From Methanospirillum purgamenti (GTDB lineage: Archaea; Halobacteriota; Methanomicrobia; Methanomicrobiales; Methanospirillaceae), in assembly GCF_018502485.1 (NCBI RefSeq), contig NZ_CP075546.1: 64,000 nt of DNA; one strand, 5' to 3'. A program made the translations under genes and the position numbers. Shown in pieces: positions 9,190 to 22,260 of this stretch. The notes under the pieces are model-generated. The model did no database searches. It saw only the letters and a list, made by a program, of their open reading frames with translations, and had not been told where the DNA came from. Positions within the stretch are counted from its first letter, which is position 1. Each line of letters starts with the position of its first letter.

Positions 9190-9202
9190 AAAAGTATATA
9201 AC
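9190..9202 (+). promoter_or_regulatory. Probable TATA box of the rRNA operon
   Basis: The sequence AAAAGTATATAACC resembles an archaeal BRE/TATA element. It lies about 90 bp upstream of the 16S processing stem, so transcription would begin near 9225-9230 and leave a short leader before the stem. A weaker TATA-like site lies near 9092. Assigned by pattern and position only. Confidence 0.5.
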
Positions 9203-9279
9203 CTTCAGGGAGCAACGTAAGAGGCCGTTTTAATGGAGAGCCGACGAATGCATTGAAGTGCAGTATCGGTTCTGACATA

Positions 9280-9327
9280 GGAATACTGGTAATGTGGATA
9301 TCTGTCTACATCTGCCAATACTTTAAG
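9280..9327 (+). repeat. 16S rRNA processing stem, 5' arm with BHB
   Basis: This arm pairs with 10829-10873 across the 16S gene. The pairing contains a canonical bulge-helix-bulge: central 4-bp helix GTGG (9294-9297) with CCAT (10853-10856, one G-U pair), 3-nt bulge ATA (9298-9300) on this strand and AGA (10857-10859) on the other, flanked by TCTGTCT/AGACAGA and ACTGGTAA/TTGCCAGT. Archaeal splicing endonuclease is known to cut such motifs to release pre-16S, with ligation to a circle. Confidence 0.85.
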
Positions 9328-9353
9328 TGATACAGTGTGCGAGAAATTTGGAA

Positions 9354-10820
<1,467 letters not shown>

Positions 10821-10828
10821 ACGAAATG

Positions 10829-10873
10829 AAAGTAGTAGCAGATGCAGACAGACCATAGAGTTGCCAGTGTTCC
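10829..10873 (+). repeat. 16S rRNA processing stem, 3' arm with BHB
   Basis: Complementary to 9280-9327. It carries the CCAT half of the central helix (10853-10856) and the 3-nt bulge AGA (10857-10859). It lies directly after the 16S 3' end and ends 14 bp before tRNA-Ala. Confidence 0.85.
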
Positions 10874-10887
10874 GGAATGGAATCAGA

Positions 10888-10960
10888 GGGCTCGTAGCTC
10901 AGTTGGAAGAGCGCGGCGTTTGCAACGCCGAGGCCTGGGGTTCAAATCCCCACGGGTCCA
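10888..10960 (+). tRNA. tRNA-Ala (TGC)
   Basis: A 73-nt tRNA in the 16S-23S spacer. The acceptor arms GGGCTCG and CGGGTCC pair (two G-U), the anticodon loop TTTGCAA puts TGC at 10921-10923, and the T arm is GGGGTTCAAATCCCC. No CCA is encoded. tRNA-Ala(TGC) in this spacer is standard for Euryarchaeota. Confidence 0.97.
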
Positions 10961-11053
10961 CTGGTGTTAGATTTTAGATGCACCCGGTCTGGCGACAGAT
11001 CCGGGGAAGGGCTTGAGACCCCGTGAAATCGGGGCAATGATACGCTGTGTAAA

Positions 11054-11111
11054 GGAGACGCAGAAAGAGATCACTAGGCGTTTCTGGACGTTACATGGGT
11101 TTGAAGAAACT
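11054..11111 (+). repeat. 23S rRNA processing stem, 5' arm with BHB
   Basis: Pairs with 14036-14093 around the 23S gene. The BHB is canonical: central helix CGTT (11089-11092) with GACG (14051-14054), bulge ACA (11093-11095) here and AAA (14055-14057) opposite, flanked by TGGGTTT/AAACCCA and GGA/TCC, with a longer outer stem from GGAGACGC. Expected substrate of the archaeal splicing endonuclease. Confidence 0.88.
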
Positions 11112-11116
11112 ACAAA

Positions 11117-14029
<2,913 letters not shown>

Positions 14030-14035
14030 AAATTC

Positions 14036-14093
14036 AGTTTCTCAAACCCAGACGAAATCCTGAAACGCTTAATATCTCTTTTCATGCGTCTCC
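14036..14093 (+). repeat. 23S rRNA processing stem, 3' arm with BHB
   Basis: Complement of 11054-11111. It holds the GACG half of the central helix (14051-14054) and bulge AAA (14055-14057). It lies between the 23S 3' end and tRNA-Cys. Confidence 0.88.
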
Positions 14094-14110
14094 AACACTG
14101 TCCAAGCCAG

Positions 14111-14182
14111 GCCAAGATGGCGGAGCGGCCACGCGGTTGACTGCAGATCAACTATACTCCGGTTCAAATCCGGATCTTGGCT
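14111..14182 (+). tRNA. tRNA-Cys (GCA)
   Basis: Acceptor GCCAAGA pairs perfectly with TCTTGGC (14175-14181). The anticodon stem is GTTGA/TCAAC with loop CTGCAGA, giving GCA at 14143-14145. The T arm is CCGG TTCAAAT CCGG. It lies between 23S and 5S, only about 3 nt before the 5S 5' end, so tRNA 3' processing would also define the 5S start. Confidence 0.95.
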
Positions 14183-14185
14183 CTC

Positions 14186-14306
14186 AATAGCGGCCACAGC
14201 AGGTGTGTTACACCCGTTCCCTTTCCGAACACGGAAGTTAAGACACCTCACGTGGATGATGGTACTGAGGTACGCGAGTCCTCGGGAAACCTTCCTCGCT
14301 GCTATT
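14186..14306 (+). rRNA. rrf: 5S ribosomal RNA
   Basis: About 121 nt. The terminal helix pairs the 5' AATAGCGG with the 3' CGCTGCTATT, and the conserved loop CCCTTTCCGAACACGGAAGTTAAG is recognisable (14216 onward). It starts directly after tRNA-Cys and is the last gene of the rRNA operon; a T-rich stretch follows (14310-14370). Confidence 0.95.
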
Positions 14307-14384
14307 GTTCAATGAAGCAAATTATCTATTCTTGATATATTCTGTTAGTTGCTTATTATTGTAAATCAAAAAAGTATTGTTGTA

Positions 14385-15482
14385 TTAATTATCAGCAACT
14401 ACGTCTGATGATAGATATTTTCTGAAAATGTTTTGAATACTTATATCGTCTTCAATCCGCATTGTTGTATTATTTTCAGGATTTAGATCATTTGGCCAAT
14501 TAGCATTCCACCAGACAAAACCTATAACATGAGACCATTGGTTTTGCTCAATAAGAGTTGAAAATGCCTCTTCAATCCATACATCAGCAGGGGTATATGG
14601 ATTTCTTATGTCTGTGCCAAATTCAGATAGTAACACAGGTTTTGATTGAGAAATGTTTCTAGCTGTCTGATATCCTTCGTTCATCATTACCCAAAATGGA
14701 AGAGAGTTTTTATCATCAGGGGTGAGTGCCCCATATGCTGAAATCCCGATTATGTCAATCAATTCATCTCCCGGATAGTACATCTTCGGATTATTCCACT
14801 CTTCTTCAGGATTTGAATGCCAATTGATATGAAATACCCAGATAAGGTTATCTGCTCCTTCTTCTTTCATAAGTGTAATGATATGTCGATATACTGATTG
14901 GAACAATAAGGTCCCCTTTTCTTTGCCAGTCCAATAACCATTCCATGAGAACCACCATCCATTCATTTCTGTTCCGTATTCTATCAATAAGGGATATGGC
15001 AGTTCTTTTGCCTCTTTTGCGAACTTACGAATTTCAGTATCATAAAAACCATCCCGAATTCTTTTCAGCGTAAATAGTGGTTCAGGTCTGTATTGCTTAT
15101 TATCAGTCCGGAGCATAAGTCTTACATATGGAATCGCTCCAAAGGCATGTATGGTGGTAATTTGTTCTATTGGGAAACTTCTATTTATGCTCCATTCATG
15201 TGAAAATGCGATGATGTTCAGAGGTTTACCTGAGTGATATATATATGATTGAATGCTCTCATTTGAAATTTCCATTTCGTTGTTATGATACCGGACTGGT
15301 GTGAATGCACCATTCCATAGTGTTCCGTTTTCTGGGAAGCTCAGGTTGATAGCATTTCCATTTCCTACGATAATTTGTATCAGAAGTAATAATAGAAGGA
15401 ACATTCTACTAAAATAAAGGCATGTACGTTTTCTTTCTATAGATATGAGATGATTTGGTATTTTAAATACAGATTGAGTCAT
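14385..15482 (-). CDS. Secreted glycoside hydrolase, GH26-like (mannanase family fold)
   Basis: A 365-residue predicted extracellular glycosidase. From the ATG at 15482 (MTQSVFKIPNH) there is a 25-residue basic N-region followed by the hydrophobic core MFLLLLLLIQIIV, i.e. a signal peptide or anchor. An upstream in-frame ATG at 15578 would overlap the divergent kinase gene. The motif IEYGTEMNGWWFSWNGYW contains the expected acid/base glutamate of GH26-type enzymes, and PVLLSEFGTD the nucleophile glutamate. The substrate is not readable; beta-mannan or another beta-glycan is the family expectation. It may act on the cell's own surface polymer given the neighbouring glycosyltransferase. Confidence 0.75.
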   Translation of the reverse strand: MTQSVFKIPNHLISIERKRTCLYFSRMFLLLLLLIQIIVGNGNAINLSFPENGTLWNGAFTPVRYHNNEMEISNESIQSYIYHSGKPLNIIAFSHEWSINRSFPIEQITTIHAFGAIPYVRLMLRTDNKQYRPEPLFTLKRIRDGFYDTEIRKFAKEAKELPYPLLIEYGTEMNGWWFSWNGYWTGKEKGTLLFQSVYRHIITLMKEEGADNLIWVFHINWHSNPEEEWNNPKMYYPGDELIDIIGISAYGALTPDDKNSLPFWVMMNEGYQTARNISQSKPVLLSEFGTDIRNPYTPADVWIEEAFSTLIEQNQWSHVIGFVWWNANWPNDLNPENNTTMRIEDDISIQNIFRKYLSSDVVADN

Positions 15483-15544
15483 ACGTTGAATTACTATAGA
15501 TGCCTGGATATGTAACAATTCACATATCAGAATAGGAGAAGATG

Positions 15545-16720
15545 ATGAAACCTGGAATATTAAAATCTCCGGATACATCTTTGGGAGAGAGATTTCAGGT
15601 TTTGTTCGTAATTAGTTCTCCAGATATTGCAGTTTTATCCCAAAAATATCTGGAGCTATCAGATCTTTTATCTGTTACGATTTCTCACAATGGTCAGGAA
15701 GCTCTCGCATTTGTACAAAAAAGGTCATATGATGTAATTTTATCTGATTATGATCTCGATGATATGGATGCTATTACACTTCATATCAATCTGGAGCGGA
15801 TAGGTCAGAAAAAACCATTTTTATTATTTAGTATACCTGATAGAGACCGTGATATTCTAATTGATTATGCGCAGGATCCCCAAAAACATGTTGATAGTGA
15901 ACATGATGTTAATATCATTTTTAATGAGCAGATTCAGAAAATCGTTCAATCAGTAGAACTTTTCAGAGCCCGGAACAGATTGGAGCTCTATGCTCGTCAC
16001 CTTGAAGAACTTGTTGAGAAACGAACCAAGCAGTTACAGATTGCGGAGCGTTTTGCAATAATTGGGGAACTTGCTACCATGATTGGGCATGATATGCGAA
16101 ATCCTCTTCAGGTCATCACAAACATGCAATATCTTTTAGAGATGAAAATCAGCAAAATGCACCCGGATGAAGCATCTGTTCTTGTAAAGCATGGAATTCC
16201 TGAAATATTTAATCGGATACGAACTGAGGTTCTCTATTTGAACAAAATTGTATCTGATTTACAGGATTATGCAAGGGATATTCATCCAGAAGTATCAATA
16301 GTCAATCCAGTTCTAGTTATGGATGAGATATTAAAAAATATCTCAATTCCTGATAATATTCAGGTAATAAAAAGAATAGAATCAGACTTTTTAATTTCAG
16401 GAGATCCATTTTTACTCACCAGAGTATTGGAAAACCTGATTAACAATGCCATACAGGCAATGGAAAAAGGAGGGATCCTTACTTTGAAGATATCTCGTGC
16501 TAAAGAGAATGTCTGTATAATGATATCAGATACTGGTGTTGGTATTCCTCCGGAGTCTTTATCAAAAATATTTGAACCTCTGTATACAACCAAGCCGAAA
16601 GGAACTGGATTGGGATTAGCAGTAACAAAACGGCTGGTTGAAGCACATGGGGGAACGATCACCCTGGTGAATACATCTTCTGAAGGGACAACGTTTGAAG
16701 TAACACTTCCTGCATCATAG
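15545..16720 (+). CDS. Receiver-histidine kinase hybrid
   Basis: About 391 residues and cytoplasmic, with no membrane segment. A receiver-like domain (residues 18-130) keeps the phospho-acceptor in LSDYDLDDMDA, but the acidic pair normally found at the end of strand 1 is replaced by FVISSPD, so phosphorylation may be altered. A coiled linker follows, then HisKA with H-box ELATMIGHDMRNPL and a HATPase domain with NLINNAIQAM, DTGVGIPPE and GTGLGLAVTKRL. GGAG at 15535-15538 favours the second of two adjacent ATGs. The next gene, 21 bp downstream, is a response regulator and the likely partner. Confidence 0.88.
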   Translation: MKPGILKSPDTSLGERFQVLFVISSPDIAVLSQKYLELSDLLSVTISHNGQEALAFVQKRSYDVILSDYDLDDMDAITLHINLERIGQKKPFLLFSIPDRDRDILIDYAQDPQKHVDSEHDVNIIFNEQIQKIVQSVELFRARNRLELYARHLEELVEKRTKQLQIAERFAIIGELATMIGHDMRNPLQVITNMQYLLEMKISKMHPDEASVLVKHGIPEIFNRIRTEVLYLNKIVSDLQDYARDIHPEVSIVNPVLVMDEILKNISIPDNIQVIKRIESDFLISGDPFLLTRVLENLINNAIQAMEKGGILTLKISRAKENVCIMISDTGVGIPPESLSKIFEPLYTTKPKGTGLGLAVTKRLVEAHGGTITLVNTSSEGTTFEVTLPAS

Positions 16721-16741
16721 ATTTACATAATGGAGAAAATT

Positions 16742-17173
16742 ATGAAGAGAATCCTAATTGTCGATGATGATTTGGCAATCCTCGATAGTACCAAACAAAT
16801 TCTTGAATTTGAAGGATATGAAGTAGAAACCGCGGCAACCGCTGGAGAAGGACTGGAAAAAATTGAGTCCCAATTTTTTAATCTTGCACTGTTTGATATA
16901 AAACTCCCTGATATGGAAGGAACAGAACTCCTTGAAAGAGCACATAAAATCCGGCCTGATATGAAAAAGATCATGGTCACCGGGTATGCTAGTCTGGAAA
17001 ATTCGGTTTTTTCACTCAACGCCGGAGCAGATGCGTATATTATGAAACCAGTTAATCCTAAAGATCTGTTGCAGAAGATAAAAGAAAAACTGGATGAGCA
17101 GGAGAAAGATAAGATTATCGATGGCGATAAAGTAGCCGAATTCTTAGAAGAACGCCTTCTCTCAATCCGATAA
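16742..17173 (+). CDS. Response regulator, single receiver domain
   Basis: A CheY-type receiver of 143 residues: ILIVDDDLAILD gives the acid pocket, FDIKLPDMEG holds the phospho-acceptor Asp52, and MVTGYAS and IMKPVNP supply the conserved Thr region and Lys. GGAG at 16732-16735 lies six bases before ATG 16742, so that start is preferred over the ATG at 16730, which overlaps the ribosome-binding site. There is no DNA-binding output; the C-terminal 25 residues are charged. It lies between the kinase and a glycosyltransferase fusion, suggesting control of surface polysaccharide synthesis by protein contact. Confidence 0.9.
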   Translation: MKRILIVDDDLAILDSTKQILEFEGYEVETAATAGEGLEKIESQFFNLALFDIKLPDMEGTELLERAHKIRPDMKKIMVTGYASLENSVFSLNAGADAYIMKPVNPKDLLQKIKEKLDEQEKDKIIDGDKVAEFLEERLLSIR

Positions 17174-17183
17174 ATGCACTATC

Positions 17184-19730
17184 ATGAGCGACCTTACCAA
17201 GGAAGAATTAATCACCACATTACAGGGGATGGATGTTCCCAATACAGTTTTGCTTGAAGATCCTTCAATCACCCTAGATACCTTTATTCTAGCGATAAAA
17301 AAATTTCGAATACAAGCTCCTGATGATTTCTATGCGTTCCTAGCTGACCGGATGGGGCTGGCCTTCATGGAGCGCGATATTCTTTTTGCCAACCCGCGAA
17401 TTGGTTCAATACTCCCCTATGCAGTTGGTGAAGAAGTTCTCATCGCTCTCCTGGAGTCAAAACCAACATACCTGAAAATTGCAACGGCAAATCCCCTGGA
17501 TGAACCCTTATTCAAACGGTTAGAAGAGGTATTTGGAAAAAAAATTGAAAAAGTAGTAACACCACTTGATGCCATCCTCACAATCACTGATACGAGTTAT
17601 CAGGGGCCACATGCGTACAGTGCTCTGAGTGAATTGGTGGATCGTCAACCGGAAGAATCTGCATTTCGGATACTTGTTCCCTGGCAAAAAGCAACAATTA
17701 TCATCGGCACGATCCTTGTTCTTTTTCTCATTGCGATAAATCCATACTTCTGGCTTTTCATTCTTTTTACCATTATCAATATCACGTATTTTGTGATGAA
17801 TCCGGTCAAATTCTATGTGTCAATGCAGGGGATGACAGGAGAGAAGAATGTTATTCACATCTCTGATGAAGATATTCAAAATCTCAAAGATGAGGATCTT
17901 CCGATATATACCGTCCTGGTCCCACTCTTTCATGAACAGGAGATGCTCCCTCACATTTTGCAAAATATTGCAAATATCAATTATCCGCGTGATAAACTCG
18001 ATGTTAAAATCCTGATGGAAGAGGAAGATACAGAAACAATTGAAAAGGCAAGAAAATTAGGTCTTTTTGGGAATGTGGAAGAAATCATCTCCCCTATGTC
18101 TGAAGCAGAGTATCACGCATTTTTAAGTGTCTTCCACCCGGTTGTCATCCCGAAGGCAGATATCACAACGAAACCCCGTGCCTGTAATTATGGATTAAAG
18201 CGTTCACGGGGAGAATTTGTGGTAATCTATGATGCAGAGGATTTCCCGGATCGTGATCAATTAAAAAAGGTAGTTATTGCATTCCAGCGTCTCGGTCCAA
18301 AATACGCCTGTGTTCAGTGCCTTCTTAATTTCTACAATCCACGGAAGAATATGCTGACACGGTGGTTCTCAATTGAATATTCTTATTACTATGATTTTTA
18401 CATCCAGGGATTGGATAAAATTGATGCACCAATCCCTCTAGGAGGAACGAGTAACCACTTCAGGATGAAAACCCTGCGGGAGCTGGGTGCATGGGATCCA
18501 TACAATGTAACCGAAGATGCCGACCTGGGTATGCGAATAGCACGGAAAAATCTTCATACTGCAGTCCTGAATTCTCATACCTATGAAGAAGCAGTTACTC
18601 GTGTTCCATCATGGATACGTCAGCGATCACGATGGGTGAAGGGATTTGTTATCACCTGGTTTGTGACGATGCGTCACCCGGTTAAAGTTCTGAAAGATAT
18701 CGGAATCAAAAATTTTTTTATCTTTCAGACTGGCTTTGGTGGTAATTTTTACCTCCCACTTATGAATCTCTTCCTTTGGCTGGTATTTGCGGCAGGTTTT
18801 ATCATTCCGGAATATTTTTCCAGCTGGTTTGATTTCTGGCCCTTTGCAGCGATTGCAGTATTCAATCTTCTGATAGGAAATCTCTTCTTTCTGACCATGA
18901 TGGTCTTTGCAACCTGGAAAGAAAAACAACGTGATCTTCTTCTCTATGCACTCTTTTCACCGATATATTGGTTACTGATGAGTATTGGTGCATGGAAAGG
19001 AACCCTGCAACTTATCTTTAAGCCGTATAAATGGGAAAAAACAAGCCATGGTACTGAAATTGTTCACGAACAGTTATTAATAGAACACCCGGAGCGGTTT
19101 TCTAAACCGGTGAAATGGATAGAGGTGAAATCCCCGGAGGTTGACCGTGGAGCGCGAAAAGTAACCGGCAGCCAGATCGCGTTTTCGATAGGGATAACGG
19201 TTCTTCTAATTCTGCTCGCTCTGATCATCTTTGGTGTGATTGAGTATAAGCCAATTTCAGACCATTTCACAGTTACAAAAATCCCCGGCTTAAGTCAGGT
19301 AATGACACCTTTGGAAGATTACCAATCAGGTCGTGATGTACGGTTGCTGAATTATGAAGCATTACCCGGTCCATACTCAACATCACCACCGATTATTAAT
19401 ACTGAACCCGTGAAAACACAGGAAATTACTTCGACTGATACCATCGAGCCAGGAAGACCTGCACGAGTATTATATACACCAGGAGAACCAGGACTTGCCG
19501 TCAGATATGATCCTCTGGTGAACCGGATTATTATAGTTTCAGAAAAAAGGCTTCCTGAAGGGGACTTTTATGTAGTCACTGCTCGTTCTGGTGGAGTAGA
19601 ATATTCAAAAAACATGGATATTACTCCTGGGACTATGGTTCTGGACGGTGGATTAAACACAACAGACATCAGAGTTTTCCGGGTGTTGAAGACTGGTGGA
19701 CGTATTCCTGTGATAGATACGGCCATATAA
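17184..19730 (+). CDS. GspE N-terminal domain fused to processive family 2 glycosyltransferase
   Basis: This is an 848-residue membrane glycosyltransferase. Residues 1 to about 155 look like the GspE/MshE N-terminal domain (for example IGSILPYAVGEEVLIALL and YLKIATANPLDEPLF), which in bacterial proteins can bind c-di-GMP. Two helices follow (about 165-205), then a GT2 catalytic domain: YTVLVPLFHEQ near 239, IYDAEDFPD (DxD), NVTEDADLGMRI near 442 and QRSRWVKGF near 479 (the Q-x-x-R-W motif of processive synthases). After more membrane helices (510-610 and 662-685) comes a roughly 150-residue C-terminal domain, predicted outside. The gene begins 10 bp after the response regulator and is probably regulated with it. 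Confidence 0.88.
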   Translation: MSDLTKEELITTLQGMDVPNTVLLEDPSITLDTFILAIKKFRIQAPDDFYAFLADRMGLAFMERDILFANPRIGSILPYAVGEEVLIALLESKPTYLKIATANPLDEPLFKRLEEVFGKKIEKVVTPLDAILTITDTSYQGPHAYSALSELVDRQPEESAFRILVPWQKATIIIGTILVLFLIAINPYFWLFILFTIINITYFVMNPVKFYVSMQGMTGEKNVIHISDEDIQNLKDEDLPIYTVLVPLFHEQEMLPHILQNIANINYPRDKLDVKILMEEEDTETIEKARKLGLFGNVEEIISPMSEAEYHAFLSVFHPVVIPKADITTKPRACNYGLKRSRGEFVVIYDAEDFPDRDQLKKVVIAFQRLGPKYACVQCLLNFYNPRKNMLTRWFSIEYSYYYDFYIQGLDKIDAPIPLGGTSNHFRMKTLRELGAWDPYNVTEDADLGMRIARKNLHTAVLNSHTYEEAVTRVPSWIRQRSRWVKGFVITWFVTMRHPVKVLKDIGIKNFFIFQTGFGGNFYLPLMNLFLWLVFAAGFIIPEYFSSWFDFWPFAAIAVFNLLIGNLFFLTMMVFATWKEKQRDLLLYALFSPIYWLLMSIGAWKGTLQLIFKPYKWEKTSHGTEIVHEQLLIEHPERFSKPVKWIEVKSPEVDRGARKVTGSQIAFSIGITVLLILLALIIFGVIEYKPISDHFTVTKIPGLSQVMTPLEDYQSGRDVRLLNYEALPGPYSTSPPIINTEPVKTQEITSTDTIEPGRPARVLYTPGEPGLAVRYDPLVNRIIIVSEKRLPEGDFYVVTARSGGVEYSKNMDITPGTMVLDGGLNTTDIRVFRVLKTGGRIPVIDTAI

Positions 19731-19734
19731 AAAA

Positions 19735-21438
19735 TCAGATGATGCCACAGGCATCTGTTGAGAAAGGAAGGGTTTGGTTATAGAGGTATATTGCTTCATC
19801 CGGAAGCAAAGATTCTGCTGCTGCTCGTGCTTTCCATCTTCTAAACTCCTCGTTTTCAGGATCAAATGAGAGGGCTTTTGTGAAGTATTCGTGAGCAATG
19901 GGAAACTTGCCTAATTCATAATAACTTTGCCCGCCAAAGAACCAAGCCCACCGGTTACATGGAAACAGATCGATTGATTTGTCAAATTCATCTGCAGCAA
20001 GCTGGTATCTACTCTGGTTCAGGTAACAGTTCCCCTTCGTATAATAAGTCCAGGGTATTGAAGGATCAAGTTGTATCCCTTTATTTAGATACGCTATTGC
20101 ATATTCACACTGGCCTCCTTTCTGCAGGATATCTCCCCGATAATAATACGCCCAGGCATTTCCAGGATCCAGTAGGATTGTTTTATCAAAACTACATAGT
20201 GCATCCTGGTATTTTCCAAATTCATACTGGGCCATTCCCCGGTAATACCATGCCTCCGGATTCATCGGATCGAATTTGACAGCAGAGTTAAGGTAGTTGA
20301 GTGCATCTGCATACCTTCCGTCATGATATGCAATCGCGCCCTGATAGAACCACAGTGATGCTTTTTTGGGTGCATCTGCGGTCTTCTTCGATACATTTGC
20401 CAGTGACCATGAGGCTGGATCCTGTGCAGCCCGGATTGATAGGTACAGGGTTCGGTATTCTTTCGTATATGGGTCGATGGTGAGTGCAGAGTTAATAGCC
20501 TCAAGTGCCAGGTCATATTGCATGGTGTTATAATACGCATTGGCAAGTTCATACCAGGCAGGGGCCTTGCATGATGATATCTCAAGACTGGTTTTCAGTT
20601 CATTAATAGCAGATTCATAGTCCCCAGAAATAGCCAGGTTTTTTCCATATACAAATCGCGTCCATTCATTATCTGGATTTAATTTTATGGCAGTTTCATA
20701 GTGCATTCTGGCAGCGGTAAGGTTTCCCAGTTTTTCAGATGCCCTGCCCATTTCATAATAGGTGCCGGCGTTGGAGGGATCAAGTTCCAGTGCTTTTTGT
20801 AGTGCATCAATTGCCGGTGCATATCTTCCCAGTTCGGTATATGTTGTTCCGGTGAAGTACCAGGCAGGAGCATTGTCCGGATCATATGTGGTTGCTTTGA
20901 TAAACCAAGGAAGTGCCTCACTGTGTCTTCCCTCTTCAAACAGAAGGCGCCCCTTATTAAAAGCCGACCATGTATTATTCGGTTCAATAAGGAGATCATG
21001 TTCAACCTGGATATAGGTCAGGGGTTTGGTTGTATTTACTCGTAAGGATGATAAGAGGTTCAGAGCGGTTTCATTTCCTGGGAGGAGATCAAGAACTTTC
21101 AGAAGTTCTCGACCTGCTCGTTCTCTTTCTCCTGCTGTGATGAGTATTTGCGATTTAGTGAGGAGGATTGTACCATTACGAGGATTATACTCTGCAGCTT
21201 TTGTTATTGCGTCTAGTGCTCCATCAACATCCCCATTTTCATAAAGTTCTTTGGCTTTTGCATACCAAAGGTCTGGATTTTTTGGATCTAAAGTTAGTAA
21301 ATTATTCAGACTCGTCAGAATGGTTGTTGGTTCTTCTGAATTATTCGTTTCAGGTTCTATTCCATTTTTATCAGTTATGCATCCGCATAACAACAGAAGC
21401 ATAATGAGAATTACAAACAGGATATGATGAGTCTGCAT
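19735..21438 (-). CDS. TPR-repeat lipoprotein
   Basis: A 567-residue exported protein starting with a hydrophobic stretch ending in LLLLCGCITDKN, a lipobox-like motif with Cys near residue 20. The rest is about 14-15 tetratricopeptide repeats with the usual pattern (for example APAWYFTGTTYTELGRYAPA and PEAWYYRGMAQYEFGKYQDA). TPR arrays scaffold protein-protein contacts; outside the cell this may organise surface or glycan machinery. It converges with the glycosyltransferase gene (5 bp between stops) and lies downstream of the 14-residue-repeat genes on the same strand. Confidence 0.85.
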   Translation of the reverse strand: MQTHHILFVILIMLLLLCGCITDKNGIEPETNNSEEPTTILTSLNNLLTLDPKNPDLWYAKAKELYENGDVDGALDAITKAAEYNPRNGTILLTKSQILITAGERERAGRELLKVLDLLPGNETALNLLSSLRVNTTKPLTYIQVEHDLLIEPNNTWSAFNKGRLLFEEGRHSEALPWFIKATTYDPDNAPAWYFTGTTYTELGRYAPAIDALQKALELDPSNAGTYYEMGRASEKLGNLTAARMHYETAIKLNPDNEWTRFVYGKNLAISGDYESAINELKTSLEISSCKAPAWYELANAYYNTMQYDLALEAINSALTIDPYTKEYRTLYLSIRAAQDPASWSLANVSKKTADAPKKASLWFYQGAIAYHDGRYADALNYLNSAVKFDPMNPEAWYYRGMAQYEFGKYQDALCSFDKTILLDPGNAWAYYYRGDILQKGGQCEYAIAYLNKGIQLDPSIPWTYYTKGNCYLNQSRYQLAADEFDKSIDLFPCNRWAWFFGGQSYYELGKFPIAHEYFTKALSFDPENEEFRRWKARAAAESLLPDEAIYLYNQTLPFSTDACGII

Positions 21439-21494
21439 ATCATGTCATCGATGTTTAAGTAAAAAAATAAAACTCGAAGAGATAAGGAGAAAAA

Positions 21495-22106
21495 TTAGAT
21501 AGAAATCCCTGCTGGGAGAGGAACAGTTGAATTTGCTTTTTGCATTGTCGCAATCATTGAGCTGTTGAACTTTTCAGCAGGTGACATGGATGCGATTTCA
21601 GAGCTGTTGAATTTTTCAGCAGGGTGCATGGATGCGATTTCAGAGCTGTTGAACTTTTCAGCAGGTGACATGGATGCGATTTCAGAGCTGTTGAATTTTT
21701 CAGCAGGGTGCATGGATGCGATTTCAGAGCTGTTGAACTTTTCAGCAGGTGACATAGATGCGATTTCAGAGCTGTTGAACTTTTCAGCAGGTGACATGGA
21801 TGCGATTTCAGAGCTGTTGAATTTTTCAGCAGGGTGCATGGATGCGATTTCAGAGCTGTTGAACTTTTCAGCAGGGTGCATAGATGCGATTTCAGAGCTG
21901 TTGAACTTTTCAGCAGGGTGCATAGATGCGATTTCAGAGCTGTTGAATTTTTCAGCAGGGTGCATGGATGCAATCATTGAACTGTTAAATTTTGGTATTA
22001 CCATACCGCCGGGATAAATTACATCATCTGCATAGGCAAAGCTAAGAAATGAAGCAATTAATAATCCTGTTATTATTACGAGTATACCAGACCGAAGGGC
22101 TGCCAT
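21495..22106 (-). CDS. Secreted 14-residue-repeat protein A (11 repeats)
   Basis: A 203-residue protein with a signal peptide (hydrophobic 7-25, likely cut after AYA before DD), a short conserved leader YPGGMVIP, eleven tandem copies of KFNSSEIASM(H/S)PAE (residues 39-192), and the tail STVPLPAGISI. Every repeat carries an N-S-S glycosylation sequon; the tail adds N-S-T. No cysteine and no known domain. It shares leader, repeat core and tail with the gene 150 bp upstream, so the two are paralogues. I know no function; surface-layer, sheath or adhesive structural material is plausible. Confidence 0.85.
   Translation of the reverse strand: MAALRSGILVIITGLLIASFLSFAYADDVIYPGGMVIPKFNSSMIASMHPAEKFNSSEIASMHPAEKFNSSEIASMHPAEKFNSSEIASMHPAEKFNSSEIASMSPAEKFNSSEIASMSPAEKFNSSEIASMHPAEKFNSSEIASMSPAEKFNSSEIASMHPAEKFNSSEIASMSPAEKFNSSMIATMQKANSTVPLPAGISI
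21531..21992 (-). repeat. Eleven tandem 42-bp repeats inside repeat gene A
   Basis: 11 x 42 bp, in phase with codons and nearly identical at DNA level, mostly differing in H/S codon variants (ATGCACCCT versus ATGTCACCT type) and AAC/AAT. The first and last units are diverged (NSSMI instead of NSSEI), as expected for an array that expands internally. Confidence 0.95.
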
Positions 22107-22260
22107 AATATTTCCTCAGAATTCGTTAGTTATGGAGATATTTAATGATAATCTTTCAAATTTTGAATTCTTGAGGTATGGTAGAGAGATTGAAGAAAAA
22201 TTTTTAAAGAAAAAATTGGAAAAAATAAATTACCTTATTGTAAGGAAAGTATTACGATAT

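Noticed and set aside
9027..9278. 83-residue minus-strand frame upstream of 16S
   Set aside because: It overlaps the rRNA promoter and processing stem, has no ribosome-binding site and no recognisable protein pattern.
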